A stretch of 11,653 bases of DNA from Gammaproteobacteria bacterium (lineage in GTDB: Bacteria > Pseudomonadota > Gammaproteobacteria > Methylococcales > Methylomonadaceae), in assembly GCA_024511045.1 (NCBI GenBank), contig JANEMG010000039.1:1-11653 (forward strand). Reading direction: 5' to 3'. The position numbers and the translations under genes are program-made. Position 1 is the stretch's first letter; every line of letters begins with the position of its first letter. Shown in pieces: positions 5,612 through 11,653 of this stretch. The notes below the pieces were generated by a model. The model was not told the DNA's origin, did not search any database, and saw only the letters and a list, made by a program, of their open reading frames with translations.

Positions 5612-6952
5612 GTGCATGTTGCCCTGCATGCCGCGCATCATGTTCGCCATATTGCCCTTCTTGAAACGCTTCATCATCTTCTGCATCATCTTGAACTGCT
5701 TGAGCAGACGGTTGACATCCTGCAGCTCCTGCCCGCAGCCGCTGGCAATGCGTTTCTTGCGATTGCCCTTGATCAGATCGGGATAACGCCGTTCCTGCAT
5801 GGTCATGGAACTGATCACGGCAATCTGCCTGGCCAGCTCCTTGTCGTTGACCTTGTCCTTCATGTTCTGGGGAACGTTGCCCATCCCCGGCATCTTGTCC
5901 AGCATCGAGGATACTCCGCCCATCTTCTGCATCTGCTGCAGCTGCTCCCGAAAATCCTCCAGATCGAAGCCCTTGCCCTTCTGCAGCTTTTTCGCCAGCT
6001 TTTCGGCCTTCTTCTTGTCGACCTTGCGCTCCACCTCCTCGATCAGGCTGAGCATATCGCCCATGCCCAGGATGCGCGAGGCGATGCGGTCCGGGTAGAA
6101 CGGCTCCAGGGCATCGATCTTTTCCCCGACCCCAATGAACTTGATCGGCTTGCCGGTGATATGGCGAATGGACAATGCCGCGCCGCCGCGCGCATCACCA
6201 TCGGCCTTGGTGAGTATCACGCCGGTCAGGGGCAGCGCGTCATGGAATGCCTTGGCGGTATTGGCCGCATCCTGGCCGGTCATGCTGTCGACCACGAACA
6301 GCGTCTCCACCGGCTCGACCGCCGCATGCAGCTGCTTGATCTCCGACATCATTTCCTCGTCGATATGCAGCCTGCCGGCGGTATCGACGATCAGTACATC
6401 GAGAAACTTGCGTTTCGCCGCATCGATGGCGCCATTGACAATATCCACGGGATCCTGTGCCGCATCACTGGCGAAAAAATCCAGCCCGGTATCCTGGGCC
6501 AGCGTCTCCAGCTGCTTGATGGCGGCCGGCCGGTAGATATCGGCACTGACCACGCCGACGGATTTTTTCTGCGTGTCCTTCAGCCATTTGCCCAGCTTGG
6601 CGACCGTGGTTGTCTTGCCCGCGCCCTGCAGGCCGGCCATCAGGATCATGGCAGGCGGGTTGGCTTTCAGGTTCAGACCTTCATTGGCCTCGCCCATGAC
6701 GTGTTCCAGCTCCGCCTGGACGATCTTGATCAACGCCTGCCCTGGTGAAAGGCTGGTCTGTACTTCCGTTCCCAGGGCACGTTCCCTGACCCGGTCGATG
6801 AGATCGGTCACCACCGGCAGGGCGACATCCGCCTCCAGCAGCGCCATGCGCACTTCCCGCAGGGTCTCCTTGATATTGGCTTCGGTCAGACGCCCCTGTC
6901 CCCGAAGGTTTTTCAGGGTCTTGCCCAGCCTGTCGGTTAAATTGTCAAACAT
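5597..6952 (-). CDS. ffh: Signal recognition particle GTPase Ffh (SRP54)
   Basis: A 451-residue protein that, with 4.5S RNA, binds signal sequences of nascent membrane proteins and delivers ribosomes to FtsY. The N domain is at 1-95 (MFDNLTDRLGKTLKNLRG, DVALP). The G domain is at about 100-300 with the P-loop GLQGAGKTTTVAKLG (107-121), DIYRPAA (138-144), DTAGR (190-194), TKADGDARGG (248-257) and GVGEKIDALEPF. The methionine-rich M domain runs from about 330 to 451, with RKKRIASGCGQELQDVNRLL for RNA and signal binding and a Met/Lys/Gly tail. The ATG at 6952 is chosen because the family begins MFDNL; a further in-frame ATG at 7018 would add 22 unrelated residues. No strong Shine-Dalgarno sequence precedes either. 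The gene is monocistronic, with its own terminator, and flanked by inverted repeat copies. The ffs RNA gene was not seen. Confidence 0.97.
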   Translation of the reverse strand: MFDNLTDRLGKTLKNLRGQGRLTEANIKETLREVRMALLEADVALPVVTDLIDRVRERALGTEVQTSLSPGQALIKIVQAELEHVMGEANEGLNLKANPPAMILMAGLQGAGKTTTVAKLGKWLKDTQKKSVGVVSADIYRPAAIKQLETLAQDTGLDFFASDAAQDPVDIVNGAIDAAKRKFLDVLIVDTAGRLHIDEEMMSEIKQLHAAVEPVETLFVVDSMTGQDAANTAKAFHDALPLTGVILTKADGDARGGAALSIRHITGKPIKFIGVGEKIDALEPFYPDRIASRILGMGDMLSLIEEVERKVDKKKAEKLAKKLQKGKGFDLEDFREQLQQMQKMGGVSSMLDKMPGMGNVPQNMKDKVNDKELARQIAVISSMTMQERRYPDLIKGNRKKRIASGCGQELQDVNRLLKQFKMMQKMMKRFKKGNMANMMRGMQGNMHGMPR

Positions 6953-6992
6953 ATCACTATAGTCGGCATTGAATTGAACGGGTCCTGTACAC

Positions 6993-7006
6993 CGGCCGAT
7001 CGGCCG
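6993..7006. other. Perfect 14-bp palindrome in the ffh leader
   Basis: CGGCCGATCGGCCG is fully self-complementary and lies 41 bases upstream of the chosen ffh start, in a GC-rich patch between the gene and repeat copy B. It could be an operator or form a short hairpin in the ffh leader. No convincing promoter was found for ffh in 6953-7030; it may lie inside the repeat. Confidence 0.4.
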
Positions 7007-7028
7007 ACGACACGACAAATAACATTAT

Positions 7029-7200
7029 TTGATTACGTATCAGCCTCAGCTTTGCTGATGCCAAGTCATTCTCGTCATCCCGACGCCAGGAGGGATCTTG
7101 GCGCTTGATGCATCATGCAGCGCTCAGGATTTCTCCCGTTGGTCGAAATGACAACGCCCCTGTCATTTTGATGAGGACCGAGACTTGCGGGTAATCAGGA
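7029..7200. repeat. MITE-like palindromic repeat, copy B (upstream of ffh)
   Basis: The ends are TGATTAC (7030-7036) and GTAATCA (7191-7197). The ffh-proximal end, TGATTACG followed by CCTCAGCTTTGCTGA, matches the ffh-proximal end of copy A read in reverse (TGATTACG, CCTCAACCTTGCTGA). The outer ends share CCTGATTACYCRCAAG. It contains one 79-bp core module (7074-7152) and is about 150 bases shorter than copy A. The remaining 7201-7302, up to the pump gene, holds only a small CTGCC/GGCAG hairpin (7267-7279) with no T-run. Confidence 0.75.
7074..7152. repeat. 79-bp core module of copy B
   Basis: It begins GTCATCCCGACGCCAGGAGG and ends GGTCGAAATGAC, the inverse orientation of the 5452-5530 module, with 71 of 79 positions identical by eye after reverse complementation. 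Its arms pair imperfectly with each other, and GATGCATCATGC lies at the centre. Confidence 0.85.
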
Positions 7201-7302
7201 AACATTGTATTGTGCAGCATAGTCCGGCCATCATGCAAGCCGACCGGCAAAATACTTCCTCGACACCTGCCGCCGGCAGCACGCCGTCAGACGATTCCGT
7301 CA

Positions 7303-10300
7303 TCAGGCATCCCGGGAATAGGGCACATGGAACAGGATGGCATACAATACCGGCACGATGACCAGCGTCAACAGCGTGGCGAACGCCAGACCCGCCATGA
7401 TGGTGATGGCCATATTGACGAAAAACACATCGCCCAGCAGCGGAATCATGCCCAGAATGGTCGTTGCCGCCGCCATCGCCACCGGCCGCAGGCGGCTGAC
7501 CGCAGAATCCAGGATCGCGGTCAACTGCGGCTTGCCTTCCTCGATCTGCTGGTCGATCTCCTCGATCAGCACGATGGCATTCTTGATCAACAGCCCGATC
7601 AGGCTCAATGCCCCCAGCAGGGACATAAAGTCGAAAGCGCCATTGAAGCCCAGCAATCCCGCCGTAATGCCGATAATGGCCAGCGGCACCGTAAGCCAGA
7701 TGATCAGCGGCTGTTTTATCTTGCCGAACAGGAAAATGCTGACCAGTATCATCAGCAGAAAACCCACCGGTATCGCGGAAAACAGCGCATCCTGCGCTTC
7801 GAAGGAATCCTCGTACTCCCCGCCCCAGTCCATGGAATAGCCGCGCGGCAATTCCATGGCCTCGATTTTAGGTCGCAGCCTCTTGAACAAAGGCGTCGTC
7901 AGCTCCCCGGTGGGATTGCAGGAGGCGATAATGGTCTGCATCCGGTTGCGGCTCCTGATCACGGTGTTTTCCCAGACCGTCTCGAAATTGCTGACCACCT
8001 GCGCCACCGGCACCGCTCTCTGCAATATCGGGCTCCAGACCTGGATATCCTGAATATTGGCGACATCCTTGCGCTCATTCTCCGGCGTGCGGAACTTGAT
8101 CGGGAGCAGACGGATGCCGTCCCGGTACAGACCGAAATCCAGGCCTTCGAAGGCGGACTTGAACGCCGTGCTGATATCCTGGCGGGAGATGCCCAGCTGC
8201 CGCCCCACCTTTTCATTGAACACCGGCTGTATCACTTCCACCGGCTGCCGCCAGTCGTCGCGGATCTCCTTGGCTTCGGGGTCTTCGCGCATGATCGCCT
8301 GGGCCTTTTCCGACAGCTGCCGCAGAACGGCAGGATCCGGGCCATGAAATCTCGCCTCGATCTTGCCATCCCGGCCCGGCCCGATGCGCATCGGCTTGAT
8401 GATCGGGTCCAACTGCGGCATGTTGTTTTTCATATATTCGTCGACATCTGCCCAGATTTTGGCGATCTGCGGGCGTGTCTCTGTCTGCACGATGACCTGC
8501 GCATAGGCGGGACTGTTCTCCTTGGGCTCATAGACCAGGGAAAAACGGGCGTCGCCGCCGCCGACCAGCGATGTCGTACTGGTCACGCCTTCCCGGGAAC
8601 GAAGGTAGGCAGCCACCTGCAGGGTATCGTCACGGGTCTTGCGGATATCGGTGCCTTCCGGCTCCCAGACATCGATAAAAAACATCGGCGTATTGGCATT
8701 GGGAAAAAACGCCTGTTTTACCCAGCCATAGCCGATCACAGCGACGATGAACAACCCGACGACCGCAGCGACGGCCAGCCAGCGTCTCCCGATGACCGCC
8801 TTGACGAAATTGCGATAGACCAGGAAGAACCCCTTGCCATAGGGATCTTCGCCCTGCCCTTGCTGATCCTTGTCGGGCTTGAGAAACAGGCTGCAGAACA
8901 AAGGCGTCGTGCTGACCGCGGTGACCCAGGACAGGGTCAGGGAAATCAGGATCACATAGAACAATGATCTGGCGAATTCACCGGTATTGTTTTGCGACAG
9001 GCCAATGGCGGAAAAGGCCAGGATGCCGATCACGGTGCCTCCCAGCAGCGCCCAGATATTTTTGCCCACCACCTCCCTGGCCGCCTGGGCGGCATTCATG
9101 CCCTGCTTGATGCGGATGAGCATGCCCTCGGCGATGACGATGGCATTGTCCACCAGCATGCCCAGGGCGATCACCAGCGCCCCCAGTGAAACGCGCTGCA
9201 GTTCGATGCCATACAGCTCCATGACGAACAGGGTTCCCGCCACCGTGATCAACAGGATGGTGCCGATGATCAGGCCGGTGCACAGGCCCATGAAGAACAG
9301 CAGCACGACGATGACGATGGCGATGGCTTCTGCGACATTGATGACGAAACCGTTGACCGAGTTATCGACCTCGACGGGCTGGTTATAGATGGCATGCAGG
9401 TCCATGCCCAAAGGTATGGCGGTCTTCAGTTCCTCAAAGCGCTGCGCCAGTTTTTCCCCGACGGCGACGACATTTTCACCGGAGCGCATCGAGATGGCCA
9501 TGGTCAACGCCGGTCGGCCGTTGTAATAGATCAATTTGCCGGGTACTTCCTCGTAGGCCCGGACGATATCGGCGATATCCTTCAGATAGACCAGGTTCTT
9601 GTCGCTGGAAGTGACCAGCACATCACCGATCTCCTTGACCGAAACGAATTCACCGGTGGGTTCGATGCGGATGTAATCGTCCCCCACACGCACCCTGCCG
9701 GCATCGGCCACCAGGTTCTGCGACTTCAGGATCTGCGCGATATGCTCCAGGGAAAGCCCCGTCTCACCCAGGCGGGAACGGGATATTTCCACGTACACGA
9801 CCTCCTTTTGCTCGCCTCCGATGACGATTTTGCGCACACCGGGCACCAGCACCAGCTGCTTTTTCAGGTCATCGGCGACATCCTTCAGGTCCCGGTAGGT
9901 ATAACCCTCGCCGGTCAACGCCAGATAAACGCCGTAGACATCGGCAAAATCGTCGACGATGATGGGATCCCTTGCTCCGGGAGGCAGCTTGTGGCGCATA
10001 TCGGCAATCTTGCGCCGCAGTTCGTCGTAGATATCGGGAAAATCCTCCTGCTTGTATTCATCCTTGAATTCAATCTCGATATCGGACATGCCGGGACGCG
10101 AGATGGACATCTTGATGCGCTTCAACTGCCCCATCAACTGCACCGCGTCCTCGATATGGTAGGTGATCTCGTCCTGCACCTGCTGCGCCGTGGCACCTGG
10201 ATAATAGGTGATGATCTTGGCCTGTTTGATGGTGAAATTGGGATCCTCCAGCTTGCCCATTTTTTCGAAGCCGTAGATACCGCCGGCGACCAGCATGATC

Positions 10301-10353
10301 ACCAGCAGCCAGGAAACCACCGGGGTCTTGATCGAGTATTCGCCTATGTTCAT
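7303..10353 (-). CDS. RND-family efflux pump, inner-membrane permease subunit
   Basis: A 1016-residue proton-driven RND transporter of the AcrB/HAE type, the inner-membrane engine of a tripartite export system. TM1 is at about 11-29. The first periplasmic porter half (about 30-335) includes YYPGATAQQVQDEIT (50-64) and is followed by TM2-TM6 at about 336-490. TM7 is at about 525-545, the second porter half at 550-855 and the last helices at 858-1008. Relay positions are D402 and N403 in GMLVDNAIVIAEG (398-410), where AcrB has Asp-Asp, and K924 in GLLIKNAIVLIEE. GMIPL (968-972) is conserved. The ATG at 10353 has AAGGA nine bases upstream, within the adaptor stop region; an in-frame TTG two codons earlier lies too close to it. 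The adaptor gene is directly upstream. Substrate is unknown; drugs, detergents or solvents are only family expectations. Confidence 0.93.
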   Translation of the reverse strand: MNIGEYSIKTPVVSWLLVIMLVAGGIYGFEKMGKLEDPNFTIKQAKIITYYPGATAQQVQDEITYHIEDAVQLMGQLKRIKMSISRPGMSDIEIEFKDEYKQEDFPDIYDELRRKIADMRHKLPPGARDPIIVDDFADVYGVYLALTGEGYTYRDLKDVADDLKKQLVLVPGVRKIVIGGEQKEVVYVEISRSRLGETGLSLEHIAQILKSQNLVADAGRVRVGDDYIRIEPTGEFVSVKEIGDVLVTSSDKNLVYLKDIADIVRAYEEVPGKLIYYNGRPALTMAISMRSGENVVAVGEKLAQRFEELKTAIPLGMDLHAIYNQPVEVDNSVNGFVINVAEAIAIVIVVLLFFMGLCTGLIIGTILLITVAGTLFVMELYGIELQRVSLGALVIALGMLVDNAIVIAEGMLIRIKQGMNAAQAAREVVGKNIWALLGGTVIGILAFSAIGLSQNNTGEFARSLFYVILISLTLSWVTAVSTTPLFCSLFLKPDKDQQGQGEDPYGKGFFLVYRNFVKAVIGRRWLAVAAVVGLFIVAVIGYGWVKQAFFPNANTPMFFIDVWEPEGTDIRKTRDDTLQVAAYLRSREGVTSTTSLVGGGDARFSLVYEPKENSPAYAQVIVQTETRPQIAKIWADVDEYMKNNMPQLDPIIKPMRIGPGRDGKIEARFHGPDPAVLRQLSEKAQAIMREDPEAKEIRDDWRQPVEVIQPVFNEKVGRQLGISRQDISTAFKSAFEGLDFGLYRDGIRLLPIKFRTPENERKDVANIQDIQVWSPILQRAVPVAQVVSNFETVWENTVIRSRNRMQTIIASCNPTGELTTPLFKRLRPKIEAMELPRGYSMDWGGEYEDSFEAQDALFSAIPVGFLLMILVSIFLFGKIKQPLIIWLTVPLAIIGITAGLLGFNGAFDFMSLLGALSLIGLLIKNAIVLIEEIDQQIEEGKPQLTAILDSAVSRLRPVAMAAATTILGMIPLLGDVFFVNMAITIMAGLAFATLLTLVIVPVLYAILFHVPYSRDA

Positions 10354-10365
10354 AGTCAACGTTCC

Positions 10366-11502
10366 TTATTGTTCCAGGCCTAGGGACAGACGCACATCTT
10401 CCGGCCGGGGCCGAGCCTGTTCCGTTTCCGTAAGCAGCGACACTTTCATGCCCTCGGCCAGGTAGGCGGCCCCTGCGGTCACCACCCTCTCCCCGCCCTG
10501 CAGACCTTCCAGCACTTCGATGCTGCTGCCACGCATAATGCCCAGCTTGACGGACTTGGCATGTACGGTCATGGTCTTCTCGTCCACCACCCAGACCTGC
10601 GATTGCAGCTTGGCATTCGCCGTTACCGCGCTAATCGGCAGGTAACGGACGAATTCCTCCTTGCCTGTCATCCGCCCGGACAGATCCGCGGTTACCGTTG
10701 CGGTCATGCCCGGCAGCACCTGCAGATCCTCCGGTGCCGGCATGGTGTAGGTCACCAGAAAGGTCTGGGTCTTGGAATCGGCCTTGGTCGCCGCCTCCTT
10801 GAAGGTCAACGGGTATTTCTTTCCCGGCGCCGAATCGAAAGTCGCCCAGACCGGAATGGCCCGTTTGATCCTGTCCAGGCGTTTTTTGTCCAGGCGCAAT
10901 ATGATATTCTCCGGGACGTTGATTTTCACTTCCAGGGTTGAATTGTCGCGCAGCGCGAAAATCACCTGGGACGCCTGGACTTCTTCGTAGTTGTCGATGG
11001 TGCGCCTGGCGATGGTGCCGTCGAAGGGCGCCTTCAGAACCGTGTAGCTGAGATCCTGTTTCGCCTTGTTCAGATCCGCGAGCCTGGACCGGTATTCGGC
11101 CTCCAGACGGTCATAGTCCATCTTGGAGATGAAGCCCTTGCCGACCAGTTTTTTCGCCCGCTCATAGTCTGCCCTGGCCCGCGTAAAAGCCGCCATTTTG
11201 TCGTTGACGACGATCTGGAAATCCTTTGGATCCAGTTCCGCCAGCACCTGTCCCTGCTTTACCTTCTCACCCTCCCGAACCAGCAGTTTGATGACCCTGC
11301 CGCCCACACGGAAGGAAAGATCCGCCTTTTTGCTGGCATCGACGACACCGGGAAAGCTGCGGATCCCGGATGTCTCCCCGCCGGCGACGACGATGCTTTT
11401 CACCGGTCGCACGACGGGTTCCGCAGCTTTTTCTTGTTGTTTTCCACAGCCTGTGAGAAACAAGGAAAACAGGAGTAATGTCAATAATGTCAGTCGTCGC
11501 AT
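10366..11502 (-). CDS. RND efflux periplasmic adaptor (membrane fusion) lipoprotein
   Basis: A 378-residue adaptor linking the RND pump to an outer-membrane channel. The N-terminus MRRLTLLTLLLFSLFLTGCG is a lipoprotein signal with lipobox LTGC, giving lipidated C19. The first lipoyl half contains KADLSFRVGGRVIKLLVREG and GQVLAELDPKDFQ. A coiled-coil hairpin of about 55 residues follows (AFTRARADYERAKKLV, KMDYDRLEAEYRSRLADL), then the second lipoyl half, APFDGTIARRTIDNYEEV. Beta-barrel and membrane-proximal domains complete it, with the usual VLPGMTATVTADL. The ATG at 11502 is chosen because GGGAAAG lies four bases upstream and the signal peptide starts there; an in-frame TTG at 11532 would spoil it. 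The stop is 12 bases before the pump ATG. Between 11503 and 11653 only an isolated TATGAT hexamer (minus strand, 11555-11550) suggests a promoter. No regulator or TolC-like gene is adjacent. Confidence 0.92.
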   Translation of the reverse strand: MRRLTLLTLLLFSLFLTGCGKQQEKAAEPVVRPVKSIVVAGGETSGIRSFPGVVDASKKADLSFRVGGRVIKLLVREGEKVKQGQVLAELDPKDFQIVVNDKMAAFTRARADYERAKKLVGKGFISKMDYDRLEAEYRSRLADLNKAKQDLSYTVLKAPFDGTIARRTIDNYEEVQASQVIFALRDNSTLEVKINVPENIILRLDKKRLDRIKRAIPVWATFDSAPGKKYPLTFKEAATKADSKTQTFLVTYTMPAPEDLQVLPGMTATVTADLSGRMTGKEEFVRYLPISAVTANAKLQSQVWVVDEKTMTVHAKSVKLGIMRGSSIEVLEGLQGGERVVTAGAAYLAEGMKVSLLTETEQARPRPEDVRLSLGLEQ

Positions 11503-11579
11503 GATACTTTCCCAAAAGTTGAATCTTTCCAATGATATACCGTTGGCAAATCATAATTTAGCAAAACAGTAGCACCAGA

Positions 11580-11596
11580 AAATGCCGTAAGCATTT
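11580..11596. other. Small hairpin upstream of the efflux operon
   Basis: AAATGC (11580-11585) and GCATTT (11591-11596) pair around a five-base loop. On the plus strand only GTT follows, and on the minus strand only a short T-run, so it is a weak terminator at best. It may end a gene beyond the window edge or belong to the efflux operon leader. Confidence 0.3.
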
Positions 11597-11653
11597 GTTA
11601 ATATCTAAAGTTTCGGAGTTCAGAAAAACAGAATAACTTGTTGATTGTAAATG

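Noticed and set aside
5585..6748. 387-codon open frame on the plus strand opposite ffh
   Set aside because: Antisense shadow of ffh; low-complexity Leu/His-rich translation with no family motif.
6953..7018. 22-residue N-terminal extension of Ffh
   Set aside because: The family starts at MFDNL; the extension crosses a palindrome and has no Ffh-like sequence.
7210..8967. 585-codon open frame on the plus strand opposite the RND pump
   Set aside because: It is the complement of a clear pump gene with full family motifs; its translation is rich in His, Gln, Arg and Asp without domains, typical of an antisense shadow in GC-rich coding DNA.
9394..10383. 329-codon open frame on the plus strand opposite the 5' part of the pump gene
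   Set aside because: Antisense shadow with Asp/His/Gln-rich composition and no recognisable domain.
11503..11532. Ten-residue upstream extension of the adaptor from a TTG codon
   Set aside because: It would place charged residues before a normal lipoprotein signal peptide; the ATG at 11502 is better placed.
11600..11653. Similarity of the right edge (GTTGATTGTAAATG) to the left edge (GTTGATTTGTAATTG)
   Set aside because: Short AT-rich match at the window ends, not enough for a duplicated site or circular join.

Overview
The window looks like chromosomal DNA from a Gammaproteobacterium. Eleven protein genes are supported; ten lie on the minus strand and one on the plus strand. The assignment rests on the ribosomal protein L19 N-terminus (MSNII) and its VERVFQTHSP stretch, the gammaproteobacterial style of S16 and XerD, and the gene order rpsP-rimM-trmD-rplS followed by xerD, with ffh next door. 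I cannot name the genus. No tRNA, rRNA, CRISPR array, insertion-sequence transposase or phage gene was seen.

Layout. Positions 1-331 are a non-coding leader with a candidate sigma70 promoter and two consecutive RNA-like hairpins in front of a stand-alone two-CBS-domain protein (332-805, plus). A convergent intergenic stretch (806-999) holds hairpins and a perfect 16-bp palindrome. On the minus strand, reading right to left, ogt (DNA alkyl repair), xerD (chromosome dimer resolution) and an orphan LpxA-type acyltransferase form a tight run (3167 down to 1000). They lie just beyond the intrinsic terminator of the four-gene operon rpsP-rimM-trmD-rplS (5123 down to 3252), which has a good candidate sigma70 promoter at 5165-5192. 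ffh (6952-5597), encoding the SRP GTPase, has its own terminator overlapping its stop codon. At the right end a two-gene efflux operon (11502 down to 7303) encodes a lipoprotein periplasmic adaptor and a 1016-residue RND pump; no outer-membrane channel or regulator lies in the window.

How the genes work together. rpsP, rimM, trmD and rplS are a classic ribosome and tRNA-maturation unit, and ffh adds co-translational membrane targeting. ogt and xerD are genome-maintenance genes. The adaptor and pump should form two parts of a tripartite export system.

The most unusual items are three. First, a pair of inverted, MITE-like palindromic repeats (about 325 and 172 bp) brackets ffh. Second, an LpxA paralogue lies outside any lpx cluster and keeps the catalytic His but has lost several substrate-contact residues. 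Third, the CBS gene has a structured 5' leader with repeated AGGGA motifs. None amounts to a demonstrated new system; the repeat pair and the leader are the best candidates for follow-up.
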